From Magicicada septendecula (lineage: Eukaryota > Arthropoda > Insecta > Hemiptera > Cicadidae), in the NCBI GenBank assembly GCA_034769895.1, contig CM068368.1, forward strand, positions 687,347,877 through 687,411,876: a stretch of 64,000 nucleotides of DNA, in the 5' to 3' direction. The notes under the pieces are model-generated. The model searched no databases. It had not been told where the DNA came from and worked only from the letters and a program-made list of their open reading frames with translations. Shown in pieces: positions 44,922 to 56,460 of this stretch (position 1 is the first letter of the stretch; each line of letters starts with the position of its first letter). The position numbers were made by a program, and so were the translations under genes.

Positions 44922-45507
44922 AGGTGGGCCGAATGCTTTTGAGACTATCCAAAAAAAAGTATTCAAAATATTAATGCTGCCTGGGCAACGAAAAATTAAG
45001 TTTCATATCAATCAAGAAGCACCTGTAAATATTATAAATATCCTGTAATACCACTTAAGACTGAGAAGGTAAGCTAACTCAACAAGTAAATACCTAAGCA
45101 AGATGTTATTTTTAAAATACGGACAAATCTTCTTTAAAATCTATATTTTTTAGTTTTGACAGGTAGTTAGGCCTTGTTACACTGATAAGCCTAATTTTAA
45201 CTGAAGGTTTTGGTATAGAAAAATATAAGGATACCTTAAGTAAAAAAAAAATCTTCATTGGCCACACAAGATAGGGTACTATGCAAAATATTTCAATGAA
45301 ATATCAAATACAAACTTTGTACTTAAAATATAAAATGATGTACCCATGACTTTTATTTTATGCTATTATATTACATTTCATCCTCTTTCAATCATAGGAC
45401 CAGACAGAAAAAAGTTATAAACATTTACATAAAAGCCTGCACGGAGAAACAAAAATTCACAATTGCCAACTTTGAAGTGGAAAAACAAGTTTATATGAGC
45501 CTAAATG
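44820..45507 (-). repeat. Right inverted arm of element B (uninterrupted)
   Basis: Continuous inverted match to the three pieces of the left arm. It carries the empty insertion sites for element A (45229-45241) and the MITE (45190-45201). Confidence 0.85.
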
Positions 45508-47080
45508 AATTTAATTCCTATACCTCTTTCAAACTCAACTGACTGTTCATTTCAAGACATAATGACATTTACCAGTATATGAAATATTATTTTCGTAACA
45601 TAAACTATACCTCTCTTTATTTTCACTGCTCAATAACATAAAACAAATTCCTTTTTTTTGTAAACAACTATATTCTGGGATTAACTAGTACTGTACAGAG
45701 GCATTATTTACATTTATCTCTCATTCTTAAAACATAGTGTAATTTCTGGTAAAAAAAAATTGTAAATGCAAATCAGTTTCACTTGTTACAAAATCAATGT
45801 ATAAAGTAAAAGAAGGATCTTTCCGTTTTTTTCACCTCATGCTATATAAACACAATAAAAACAAAATTACAGTATCTGATACACTCAAACAAGTATTAAA
45901 AAGTAAAAACAAATTAACATAAGTTAGTTGATCAATATAAAATTAAACTACTGGTACTACTGGTTTATTTTTATTTCATAAATAAAAATTTAATCTATAT
46001 CTTTTCAGGAAATAAGAATGTAATGATGTGATTATGCTAATGATCCATCTTCTTAATCAAGAACCCTTCAGTAACTGAAGGTTACTCATCACCACAACTG
46101 AGTAACCTAAAAGAGGAATGAATAATAATATGATTGAAACTGAAAGTACTACTACTTATCGCACTACCACATTACAACAGAAAATTAGTTTCTTGATATT
46201 TAGCTGTTTTAACATAGTAATTTTGTAATAAACAAATAAGGAAAATCTGATTGGTGGGTTCAGTGCTATGTACTCACATCTACCGATTTTTAACAAAATA
46301 TTGATGCATTCAAAATATTTCACTTCAATATCAGCAAAGGATAGAAAGCCGCGATAATTACCCTAACTTTTCTTAAAATATTTCATTGAAATTTAACCAA
46401 TTCCAAAATGTTACCGATGTTTACAAGTTAACTTACAAATACGTTAGTTTTTAACAAATATATACATTACTGTAATAAGTATTTTATAATTACTACGACT
46501 TCCCAATTATAAACAATTCTAAGATCACTGTAAATTAGGACGTTACTAGTAGCCTAGCTAGCGGTATGGACAAAGTTTACGACTTAAATTCTTGTAGTTA
46601 CCCCACAATTCATCATACTGCAAAACATTTTAAGGAATAAAATGACTGCAACTTTACACATAAACACAACAAAGCTTCCCCAGGTAATATTTTGCACTCG
46701 TTAAATAATTACTGTCACTACAAGCCATAAATTTCGTCATAAAAATTAAGTATGTTGAAAAACACCTTCATTCCATAGAGTAGACATTCGTAATTAATAA
46801 AAATTAAAATAGAATTACACAAATTTCCAAAAATAAACAAACTCTTCTGTTTAAATATATATTTTCAAATCAACAATCTAGGTTACGACATTTGTGTTAA
46901 ATTTAAAATCACAAACTGGGAGGACTGTTCTGTTCTTTATACAAACATACTTTTTTGTGCGTCATATTAAAAAAAATGATAAAACAAAAACATGATACAT
47001 AGCCATGATGTAAGGGATCTTTCAGGAATGGTCAAGCATACTGACACATTAATACAATATGAAAGTATACAGCAACTTAC
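45508..47080. other. Probable first intron of the CIP4-like gene (minus strand)
   Basis: AT-rich, with no exon or repeat recognised. The rest of the CIP4-like gene would lie to the left, but I found no later exon of it in this window. Confidence 0.4.
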
Positions 47081-47104
47081 CCACAGCTCCGTCCCCCAAC
47101 TCAT
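47081..47104 (-). CDS. First coding exon of a CIP4/TOCA-1/FNBP1-like F-BAR protein
   Basis: The minus strand reads ATG AGT TGG GGG ACG GAG CTG TGG, immediately followed by the consensus donor GTAAGT. The peptide MSWGTELW is the invariant start of the F-BAR domain in CIP4/FNBP1/FNBP1L (TOCA) proteins, where DQF normally follows. Those proteins bend membranes through the F-BAR domain and recruit Cdc42, N-WASP and dynamin via HR1 and SH3 domains during endocytosis and actin assembly. The exon is tiny, and later exons were not found in the 47 kb to its left. The assignment rests on eight residues plus a perfect donor at a natural position. An AAAAAA-ATG context precedes the start. Confidence 0.7.
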
Positions 47105-47775
47105 TTTTTTATAATCCACTAAAAATTTGGGTCCAATAATCCAATAATGAGCACTGAACACCCAAAAACTTATTACACTATAAAAACTCTTAACCACACT
47201 AAACCACTACCAACACTCCAACATGGCTGATAGCTGACTAAACTTCCAGACCGTTAGGACACTGAGAATTCTGGGAAATTACCGCCAGGGCCCTTTAGAT
47301 ACTATAACGAATTCTGCATTCATTCTCTTTGTTCTTCGATTCGAAAAGATACACATTGTCATACACTATATATTATTTTTTATACCATAATATGAGCAAA
47401 AAAAATGCTTGAGCGTACTATACGCACTTTATACTCTGAATAAACTGATAAACTGACACAAACCTGTGTCATTTATAAAAAACTGAATACTAAGTTTCCA
47501 AGGAAAACACCGAGGTTTCTACTTACACAGAGAAATCAATTATATTTCCTTGTAATATGGAAAAGAAAAATATGAATTTTCTATTCTCTTTGTTTAAAAT
47601 AGGTCGTTAAATAGTGAATAGATGAATTACAAGAAAAAATATATGTGTGGAGATAGTATATTTGGTATTTGGAATATATAGATGATTATCACTTATCAGT
47701 AGCCATCGGTTTTTCAGATACTTAACCAGAATATAAGTAACAGGCACGTCGTAGGTATATTTTGGGTTTCCCAAA
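47105..47775. promoter_or_regulatory. Putative bidirectional promoter and 5' UTRs of two divergent host genes
   Basis: The two start codons (47104 on minus, 47776 on plus) are 671 bp apart and face away from each other. The segment at 47220-47300 is the least AT-rich part (CCGTTAGG, CTGGGAAATTACCGCCAGGG) and is the likely shared core. There is no obvious TATA box. This arrangement is usual for housekeeping-type gene pairs; transcription start sites are inferred. Confidence 0.5.
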
Positions 47776-47832
47776 ATGGATGAACATTTTAATTGTGTAA
47801 CTCTGTCTTCTAGCGGATCAGACGATAACGAG
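47776..47832 (+). CDS. First coding exon of an unrecognised host gene
   Basis: Starts at ATG in a good context (CAAAATGG) and encodes MDEHFNCVTLSSSGSDDNE, then a GTAATA donor in phase 0. It joins in frame to the exon at 52845-53138. The Ser/Asp-rich peptide gives no domain. The gene runs divergently from the CIP4-like exon. The donor is weaker than consensus, but the reading frame stays open across the proposed splice, which supports it. Function unknown. Confidence 0.55.
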
Positions 47833-48856
47833 GTAATATGTTATACAGTTAATTTTATGTAATAGTAGTATTAATTTTCTGTAGGAAAAAATACCTTTGA
47901 AATAAAATAGCATGTGAAAACAAAGTAAACTATTACAGTACACTAGCAAAAATGTAAATAAACCGTCTGTGCAAAATGTGAATGACGATTAAAAAAAGGC
48001 CTTTATGAAATATCGCATCTTAATATAATTATTGACTTATAAAATTAACCAAAGAAAGAAAATTTGATATCTTAATCGGTTCAATTTAGTATTAAAATTT
48101 CACAGCTGTTTCATACCTAACCTTAATTTGTTAGACAACGATTCTTTTTTAAATAGGAATAGCTATAACATACGTTTTTACATGTCTGTATTTTGATCGT
48201 GTTATAATAGTAATTTGTTAGTGAAGAATTTGTTTGTTATTTTTAAAGACGTTTACATTACGATCCTTCACATATTAAAAACAACACAAAAGCAAACGGT
48301 TCAATAAGGTTATGCCAAAATACTGTTTATTTTCTGATGTTCCCGAATCAAACCTGTTGTATTACAATAGCCCGAGTTTGAGTAATATCGTTTTGTTAAT
48401 AAGCACTTAATTTTTATTACCTTCGATTGGGTTACATATTCCGTTGTTAGTGTCTCAACTATTGGATATTGTTCGTTATTTAGTTGAAAGTAATTATCAC
48501 GTGCAATTCAGTTTTTAATGTCGAATTAAAAAAATGGTTAACCTTTTATTCGAATGTTTATTGTGTGTCTGTTCAGGGGAAAGCTTCAGAGTAGGCCTAA
48601 TTTTCAAATATTTTAGAAAATGTAAAGCGTAAATAGTGATGATTTGTTGTCAGTCTATGTACCAAGATAGGTTATAACATACATGTTCAATGATATAGAT
48701 GTGTACATATTTGTATGTGTTATAACATTCAAATTACATAAATACAATACTATGTGTATACACTATTATATTTTCAAATTTCAGTGCAGGCGTCTTATTC
48801 TATTTCATGAAAGTCTACACAGCAAGAAACAAAATTAGTCATAAATTTTAGCACAG
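47833..48856. other. Intron 1 of the plus-strand host gene, first part
   Basis: No exon or repeat recognised in this AT-rich part. The 5.0-kb intron also contains the hAT-like, Penelope-like and MITE insertions listed below. Confidence 0.4.
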
Positions 48857-49652
48857 TAGTGGCGGCTAACCCTTTTTTTGCGAAGAGCCAATTGTAACTT
48901 GAGCATGTCACAACAAAATTATTTTTCATCAATACCAATACTAGGCCTATATAGCCAAAAAGTGTAGGTCAATAGGGATACATTAAACTATATTTAGGGA
49001 TATTTTATTAACACTACTAAATCCACATGAGAATTTTAAGCATTTTTGGAATAGCTTTACATGTAATTTACTAATTTTTTTTTAAAATTTAATCTTTGTT
49101 GTTATTTTTGAACACACACAACTATATTATAATTGTCTTATGGACAAGCTTTTAATGACAGTTTTATTTCTGACTGCTGAGTGCGCTTTGTACTAGTAAA
49201 TATCTTTCAAAATTTTCAAATAAGAAATATTTTCAGTTGTATGTTGTACTGTAAGTAATGTTCTACGATATAAATTTAAATTATTTACTATATTAAAACT
49301 ACATCAGGAACTAATAACAATTGGCACACCCAGTATTTTTGTTTTGTTTTCAAATAACTCATATTGAGAAATTAGAAAAATAGTTTGGTTTCATAAATGT
49401 ATAAAAAAATTAAAAAAAAACAGGTTGTTCTCTATCAGTTGAACCTTACATAAGATTCCAGCTTACGATATCCTACCTCAAATATTATTTGGTAATATAG
49501 TGCTCCTACTGATAATATAGGCCTCCTTTTAAAGTCACGTAAATTAAGAATTTTATATTGATTAAAATGCAGTAAAAATTTACAACAAATTACAAAATTT
49601 AGTAAAAAAATTCTTTTTTGTGTTACTGTGTGCCACAGGTTGGCTACCCCTG
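48857..49652. mobile_element. Candidate non-autonomous hAT element
   Basis: The left end (CAG)TAGTGGCGGCTAACCC and the complement of the right end (CAGGGGTAGCCAACCTGTGG) resemble the CAGxGGTxGGCxAACC ends of hAT/Charlie-type elements. Flanks TAGCACAG and CTACACAG share five of eight bases, consistent with a decayed 8-bp duplication. No transposase inside. Confidence 0.5.
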
Positions 49653-50100
49653 CTACACAGTCACAGCCTCTGCAGACATGAATTGTAAAGCTTATTGAAT
49701 TTTTTAAAATAGACATACACATAGGAACTTCATTTTAGTTATGAAGTAGTGTGGCCAATGACATTCTTGATTCGAACAACCTCTGTTTGTTTTCATAGGT
49801 TAGGTATGTTTATGTTAGGAACAAATACTAGGGGTGACAACGACCTGTATAGATAACCTACATGAGCTCTTATGAAGAATAAAAAACAAAAAAGTGTATT
49901 TTTCTGTTCCACAGAGGCGATTAATTGAGGATATTAATCCCAACTTTTGCCCAGAAACATAATATGATTGATTTGCAAGTTTTTTTTACCTATTTTCTAT
50001 TGTTATTAAAATAATATTCCTGTGTAAGTAACTCTTTGAGTTCTTGCAGGTCTCCCATGTAATATCTTCAAATAAATATATTGCAAGTAGGTTTATTTTC

Positions 50101-50144
50101 ACCTGACGTACGTTTCACAGAAATTGTTCTGTATCTTCAGAGGT
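50101..50144 (-). ncRNA. Hammerhead ribozyme, all core elements intact
   Basis: On the minus strand: ACCT (stem I), CTGAAGA, stem II ACAGAA/TTCTGT (6 perfect pairs, loop CAAT-like), GAAA, CGTACG folding into a minimal helix III (C-G, G-C, loop TA, plus A-U), TC, then AGGT (stem I). The CTGANGA, GAAA and UH cleavage-site rules are all satisfied. It sits just downstream of a GIY-YIG Penelope-like remnant, as reported for this retroelement class. Confidence 0.8.
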
Positions 50145-50299
50145 TTGTTTGAATGTTTTCCTTACGAAGTTAACGGATAATCGATTTTACTTCTATTGTC
50201 GATTCTATTTTTGATTGTTGTAATGTTTATGTAGTCAGCTATTTAGCCTATTATATATTTAATGTTTTATTTTATTATTCTAATAAATGTATGATTTTA

Positions 50300-50790
50300 A
50301 ATAAATCGTCTTGTTTTGTTTTTATTTAGTATCTACTAATTTGTTCTTTAATTAGTAGATTATTATTATCATCGTGTTTGTAAATATTAAGATTTTCCCA
50401 GCTATTCATTTTGTTACCTTTTTATACGTTTTTAATTAATTTGATGTTTTGAATGTGTGGAAATTTATGTGTATTATTTAAACAGTGTGTGGCTAAATTA
50501 GATTTGTAAATATTAGGTGGTAAAAATGCATTGGGATGTTGAATAAATCTCAGATTTTTTTTTCTTTGTTTGGCGTACGTATAATTTATTGCAATCTGGA
50601 CATTCTATTTTGTAAACTCCATTTTTATTATGAGTGTTGAATTTAGTTTTAGGTTTTATTTTATTAAAAACAATATTATCTGTGTTATAGGATATTTTTA
50701 AATTTGTATAATTAAAAGGTTTGCTTATTTTACGAGTTATGTTTCCGTGATAAGTAAAGTTGATATATTTTATATTGTCAATAGTGGAAG
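50300..50790 (-). pseudogene. Penelope-like linker plus GIY-YIG endonuclease, decayed
   Basis: Minus-strand blocks in order: FTYHGNITRKISKPFNYTN (RT/endonuclease linker), FNKIKPKTKFNTHNKNG, GVYKIECPDCNKLYVRQT (GIY, CxxC insert and a mutated YIG), then after frameshifts NLATHCLNNTHKFPHIQNI and WENLNIYKHDDNNNLLIKEQ. The linker and GIY-YIG landmarks match Penelope-like endonucleases, which nick target DNA. The YIG motif is YVR here. Two or more frameshifts and stops make it inactive. The RT catalytic core is missing. Confidence 0.8.
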
Positions 50791-50885
50791 GATTTTTATA
50801 TCAAATAATTTCTATGAAACGTAAATCAGGTGAAAGTAAACCTACTTGCAGTGTACTTTTTTGAAGATATTACATGTTATTAAAT

Positions 50886-51434
50886 AATATATAGAGTTTA
50901 AATAATAAAGCTAGTAAAACTAATTTTAAAGTGATTAATGTTTGGTTACAGATACCAATATTAGGTATGTTTGTGATATATAAATTTGAATGTTTTAAAA
51001 TTTTTTAAATGAAAAATTGTGATAATAAAAAAGTCTAAAAGGGTTGTTGTTGACTGCCACAGCTTTTGATCTAAAATGAAATTAATATTCTATTTTCAGC
51101 CAATTGTGAAAGTGAAATAATGAGAAAGTATACTAATAAAATAAATAACAAATGTTTAATGAAATCTGTTTATGTACACTCCTGAAACTTTAAATGGAAT
51201 GTTGAAACATAATATAGAAATCTTATTATTTCTAGAAATATATTGGCTTATGTTCTGGATGTTATATGAGGTTTGCAAAGGAGAGTTAAAAGTGATTATT
51301 ATCCACAAAGAAGGTTCATTGGTTTATTGTAAACTAACACATTTTTGATTTCTTGTAGTATTTTTAAATTCTCTAATTTGTTAATTTTGTCAAAATTCAA
51401 CCAGTTCATGTGTAATAACAGTAGATGTTTTTAA
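50886..51434. other. Intron 1, unannotated
   Basis: No exon or repeat recognised. Confidence 0.4.
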
Positions 51435-51650
51435 CATGATAATGTTTTTAGGCTGGGGGTCATTCCACAAAAATGTAACGTCATCGAAAAATGTAACTTT
51501 TCCACACTTTCGATTCCCCACAGTCTAGAAATCTTCGGTCTCTGTCGTTTTAACATGATAATGTTTGTTATATAGTAAATATATTTGTTATATAGTAAAT
51601 ATTTGTTATATGCATATTATACGTTTCAAAAGCCTAAAAACATTATCATG
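51435..51650 (+). mobile_element. 216-bp MITE with 20-bp perfect TIRs
   Basis: Starts CATGATAATGTTTTTAGGCT and ends with its exact complement (AGCCTAAAAACATTATCATG). An inverted, partly deleted copy lies at 44280-44458. Homology between the two copies continues about 37 bp past the right end here (TCGATGTTTCGGTTTCGTCG), so the true unit may be larger. An internal AACATGATAATGTTT copy at about 51552 repeats the end. Confidence 0.75.
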
Positions 51651-52844
51651 CATCGATGTTTCGGTTTCGTCGAAATTTCTTTAATTTTTGTGTGTCACCT
51701 TATGAGTGACACAGTAGGCTACTAGTTGTGAGCTGTACTGTATACAAGGGAGTCACAGTGCTCAGTCCCCTATTTATTACCTTAACTATTTCCCTGGGCA
51801 CTCATTTCCACAGACTTAGGTAACCTGATAGGTAGGTTGAAAGGGCATTTTAACTTAATGATTAATAGAACTCAGAACGTCTAGATTAGTATCTGAATGC
51901 TATGTCCACTGGTCTCCTAAGTTCCTAGTCTGCTAAGTTCATTTTTTATGTTTATTATTTTGTGTACAGTTTAGTAATCTCCACATATGTTTATATTTTA
52001 TAATAATCTTATCTCATCAGTGTATCTTCCGTCATCCATGTAGAGTTACCATTCAGTCCTAAAACAAAATATAAAATTGGTGTGCCCCTTTGTTAAATGC
52101 CACTGTTACTGAGGATTGTTTGTACGTTAGATCCACCACATTTATGGACATAAATAAGTGTGTATAAATTAAAAAAAATATATATACATTTATAGAATTC
52201 TCTTTGTATCAAGTAATAAACAAATATTTAATATCAGAAACAAAAAAATTCATTTATTATACATGATTTGGTTAAAAATTTCAAAGCTAGATAAAACTAT
52301 TTTTACAACACAACAACAGTTTGAATCATGTGTAAAAGAGAGAAAGTATAAATTGTTAAATCTGGAAAATATGGCCACCTTCACACAGAGAGGAGTATGT
52401 ACCCACTAACTGAACAGAAACGCCTCAGTGCAACACACAGTTTTCATGATTCACAAGAAACCAGGGAATCTGTTAATGGATTAATTTATTAAAAACTTGT
52501 CTTGATTACAGTTAACATGGACACCAAGTAATCATTGTATATAAATATTTTTTATTTTTCATGGTAAATTGTTGTAGAAGTTTGGTGTAAGTCTTTTTGG
52601 TTTTCACCCCCCTTACCTTTTCTGCACAACATTAATGTAAAAAATTATTTTACAGTACCATGTCACAGAAAAATATTAGTGAATTGCTTGGCATTTACTA
52701 CTGAGATTATTGTTATAATTTATTATGATAGATCATATACAGTCTGAACATTAGTGAATAGGAGTATACTTATGGATGCATATGTATCATATAAATATTT
52801 TTTAATCATTTTTATTTGTTTTTCGTACTTCTTGTATGTTTCAG
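51651..52844. other. Intron 1, last part
   Basis: No repeat recognised. It ends in a pyrimidine-rich tract (TTTTTCGTACTTCTTG) and the TTTCAG acceptor at 52839-52844. Confidence 0.5.
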
Positions 52845-53138
52845 AAAACATCAAAAAGGATACACTATGTTGACAGAATTGCACATAATGAGTCAGAACT
52901 TAGGAACCAGAAAGAAAATGATGTTAATAAGAAAAAAGATGATGTGGTTACTCAGAAAAAAGATGAAAATTCTAAACACAAACCAAAAACAATTAACAAT
53001 ACTATAGTAGGCCTATGTATCAATAAAGTTGGAAAGGTCTCTGAGGTAAATAAGGCAGAATTTAGACGAAGAATTCAGCCTTGTTTATTGACTAATAAAG
53101 AGGATGAACAAGTGGATGTAAAGAAGAAATTGAATACA
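52845..53138 (+). CDS. Second coding exon of the unrecognised host gene
   Basis: A 98-codon phase-0 exon between a strong acceptor (TTTCAG) and a consensus donor (GTAAGT at 53139). It encodes KTSKRIHYVDRIAHNESELR, a Lys/Asp/Gln-rich stretch (KKKDDVVTQKKDENSKHK), then GLCINKVGKVSEVNKAEFRR and RIQPCLLTNKEDEQ. The basic stretches could be nuclear localisation signals. No domain is recognised and the gene continues beyond the LTR retrotransposon or outside the window. Codon composition is less AT-extreme than the surrounding intron, and both splice sites agree with one open frame, so I consider it a real exon. Confidence 0.65.
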
Positions 53139-53834
53139 GTAAGTTTTTATAAGTTAAGAATATTTTTAAAATATTGTTATAATACTTTGAAAATTGAAAT
53201 AATGACATGTAAGCTCACTCTGTAACAACACAGGTTTTGATGTTAAAAGAACTGCACCTGTAATGTAATACTGGGGTAAAAATCACCATTTGTTAACAAA
53301 TTGTTTTAAAGTAATCAGGTAAATAATGAATGTTTTTACAATATTATAATAATAATTTTTTCATTTACTATTATAAACTGTAAAAATTGTGGCTTCAAGA
53401 AAGTATTCAGTTCGTTATTGTAAAAGATATAGCTTTAAATCTTAAGAAATTTGTTTTTTATTGAAAATACACTTTCTTAAATGCAAAATATATTTAAAAA
53501 CTAACCACTTTACAAAGTGCTTTACATGCTATTATTTAATGTATTGTTGTATACATTGTGTGGCTTACAAAAAAAAAAATGTTTAAAATGTTTCATTCAA
53601 CAGTATTACACAATGAAAATATTATCACCTTCAGTGAATTCCTCTCCCCAATCACTAAACTGCTCTTTTAAGATTTTACTTTTGTGAGAGCAATGATGTA
53701 GGTCATTTCTGGTAGGTTCTTCATAGACTCCTTCGCATGTGCCTCCACTGCTTGTATGGATTTCAATGGACTCCTTTTAATACAGACTTAACCTTTAGAA
53801 ATGAAAAAATGGCACTACAGGTGAATCAAGTGAA
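53139..53834. other. Intron 2 of the host gene, first part
   Basis: Nothing recognised. The LTR retrotransposon begins at its end. Confidence 0.4.
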
Positions 53835-56289
53835 TGTACCAACACTGTAACGAGCAGAAAATTTAAAAAATTTTAAATTTTTCACCTCGACCGAGTACGT
53901 TCACACGAGGCAGTGTCAACGACTTATAGTTGGCGCAATAAATAAGGAGTAATGAGAAGATGTCAGTGAGGCGTCGCTGACTTGACAATAGAAACACATT
54001 AAGTTCGATCCAACTATAGAAGTTGGTGGCGTAAGATGACAGGGAAAGTTTCGTCCAGAATTATTGCTCTCCGCAGCTGTAACAATTGGGCGAGGACATT
54101 CACACCCGTACCGAGAATTGTAGCAGATGTTGACCATGTTACGTCAGTAGACGATAAACGACAAAAACGAGTGTAACTACATCTTACAATGGAACGGATG
54201 CAATGCACCTTAAGAAACAATACAGTAGGATAGGCCTGACAAAGACTAAAGTCATGTTACGCAGCTGGAGTTATCGTCTAATTGACAGACAAGAATTTAC
54301 GAAGGGAAAGTTGGGGTGACTTCACCAGCCGGCAGATGTTCAAAATTGTTAATAGCCAGAAAAAAGGGGTTAGAACTTGGAACAATGCGCCAGGAAGACT
54401 GAAAGTACAGATAATGAGAATCTATAGAAACACAGAGTTTACTCAGACAATAGGCTGATCGACAAGTGTCTAATAGCCATAGTTTCGTCGAAACGGGTCA
54501 ACGTTCGTCAGAGCGAAAATCGGGGAGACGTAAGAACCTATCAGATGCTCTCAGCCAGCGAGAAATTTGGTGGTGAGGAGTGTTTCCATAGTAACAGAAA
54601 CGAAGGACCTATCGGGAGAACTATGACATAGAATCTTGACATGGTGGGACAGTATTTTCCAAGAAAACTAAAAACTGACCAATCTCGAAATGAAGTAGGC
54701 GTGAAGCACGCCAGAGACAAAATTTTGAGTAGGGACGAATTAATAAAACTATCTGCCCAAGACAGAGGACAGGCCAGTGATACTCAATTTTTAGACAGTC
54801 TACACTCAATTTTTGAAACAAGTAATACTAAATTTTCGACAAGTTTTACTAAAGTTTTCAGACAGTTTTTACATTCGTATTTTCAAGTAGTTTAACTTCA
54901 AGTGCGAGAGACGGTATATCATAAACTTTCAACAGTTTATTCTAATCATTCGGATGAGATTTAACCGAAGTGCGAGGTAACGGACTTAGTTAAAATTATA
55001 CAAAGTGAACAATCAGACCGTTACACCAACTGACATCATCACTTAACGATATACTAGACAGTTGAACTTAATACAGTGTACTACATATTATTAACAACAT
55101 AATGAACACGAGACATTAAACAAACTAATAAATAATGCGAATGTTTAATGAAGCAGCGACAAGTGGAACTAGACATGTATATTAACATTAAAACGAACTC
55201 ACAGCACACACAGTAAGATGAAACATTTGATTGAACACTGAACTTCAATTATTCACATATACAAACGTCTACGCAAGTAATCGGAAGAGTGAGTGTTAAG
55301 TGATTGTGATAAAGCAGCATCCGACGGAATGTGTCTACGAGCCATCTTCATCTCTGGAACTCGACTTCAACAACAACTAATGGATATTCAATAACCAAGT
55401 AACCATTATTATAATTATTTCTAATTAGTAACTTCTACTGAACTGGTTTCTTTCAAAGAATTCACACCTGAGAAAATTATTAAGAAAAGTAATGAATAAA
55501 TCTGAATAAAAGTAATTAATGAATGAATTAACAAAAGCTTATTTGGGATTTAATGAACGCATTAAATAAGTAGAATATTGAATTGTTATATTGTTTGATT
55601 TATATATGTATGTATGTTTTCTTTGTTTCCAGCATATATTGAAACATGTATTCGTTATTATAAAATATGTATGTATTTCAGGTACTGCGACGTATCATAT
55701 GTACTATTATTATGTATTGTGAATGATAATTAAACTAGTACTTTAAGTTGATCATAAATATGCGTTCATTATTACCAAATACAACCCAAATGTCAACCTG
55801 AAATTTGAAGGAATACAAATAGATTTTAAGAGTCTCATATGTGTAAATAAAGTAAATGAATTGATAACGTTAATCTTGTAAATGATATCACGTATGTGTT
55901 GATGAGAATCAGAATAGTTATACGTAATGTTAAATGGCTGTTTCACACACGGCATGAATGTAATCAATTAAAACAAGTAAATACATATTATCTATTGCAC
56001 CTGGATTATATAGAATTCACTATATAAACTGTGTTCCAACACGTTGGTATAGATAATTAGAGTAATAAATAAAATTCAATTACACACATACATGTGAGAG
56101 ATCGATAAATTTATGTATTTAATAGCAAACACAATTACATAATTAATTATCACAAATGTAATTCTTCATTTACATTTATTTTGCATAAATTGACATTTAT
56201 AAATGGCGTCCAACTTTGGGGCCAGATACATGTGAAAAATCAATAAAATATTTATGCAATTAATACACATTTATAAATGAAATTTATAA
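53835..56289 (+). repeat. 5' LTR
   Basis: Starts TGTACCAACACTGTAACGAG; the first seven bases are followed at once by sequence that lies 149 bp into the other LTR. It ends ...TTTATAA before the candidate primer-binding site. Confidence 0.8.
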
Positions 56290-56460
56290 ATGGCGCCCAT
56301 TCGCACGGCATGATACGTATTAACAAAGATTGTTAACACGTACAGCTCTGGTAAAGAACAGGCAGTAGAAGTAGTAGAGAAAGTAGTGTCATAGAAATAG
56401 AAGTAAGATAAGTGTTATTAGAGTAAGTCAGTTTGAATGATTACGCGTAGGAGGGCAAAA

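Larger units (their letters stand above)
37168..45507 (+). mobile_element. Element B: long-TIR DNA transposon, host of a four-layer nest
   Basis: The left arm is in three pieces (37494-37789, 42144-42186 and 42924-43294) and aligns in inverted orientation with one continuous right arm (44820-45507), giving arms of roughly 700 bp. Matching landmarks include GTGTGGCCAATGA, CAACTTTGAAGTGG and GCCTAACTACCTGTCAAAAC. The left-hand outer 330 bp begins GGTTGGGTCATTCCAAATCA, similar to the end of element A; its right-hand counterpart is missing. The left arm was split by element A and by a Mutator-like MITE. The interior holds a decayed gene of the same family as A. Confidence 0.75.
50040..50885 (-). 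mobile_element. Penelope-like element fragment with inverted terminal repeats, in the host intron
   Basis: The block at 50048-50128 and an inverted copy at about 50805-50880 (TGTAATATCTTCAA, GCAAGTAGGTTTA.TTTCACCTGA, ACGTTTCA.AGAAAT) enclose a decayed minus-strand Penelope-like gene. The minus-strand 3' copy holds a complete hammerhead motif; the opposite copy keeps only its 3' half. Inverted terminal copies are characteristic of Penelope-like insertions. Confidence 0.8.
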
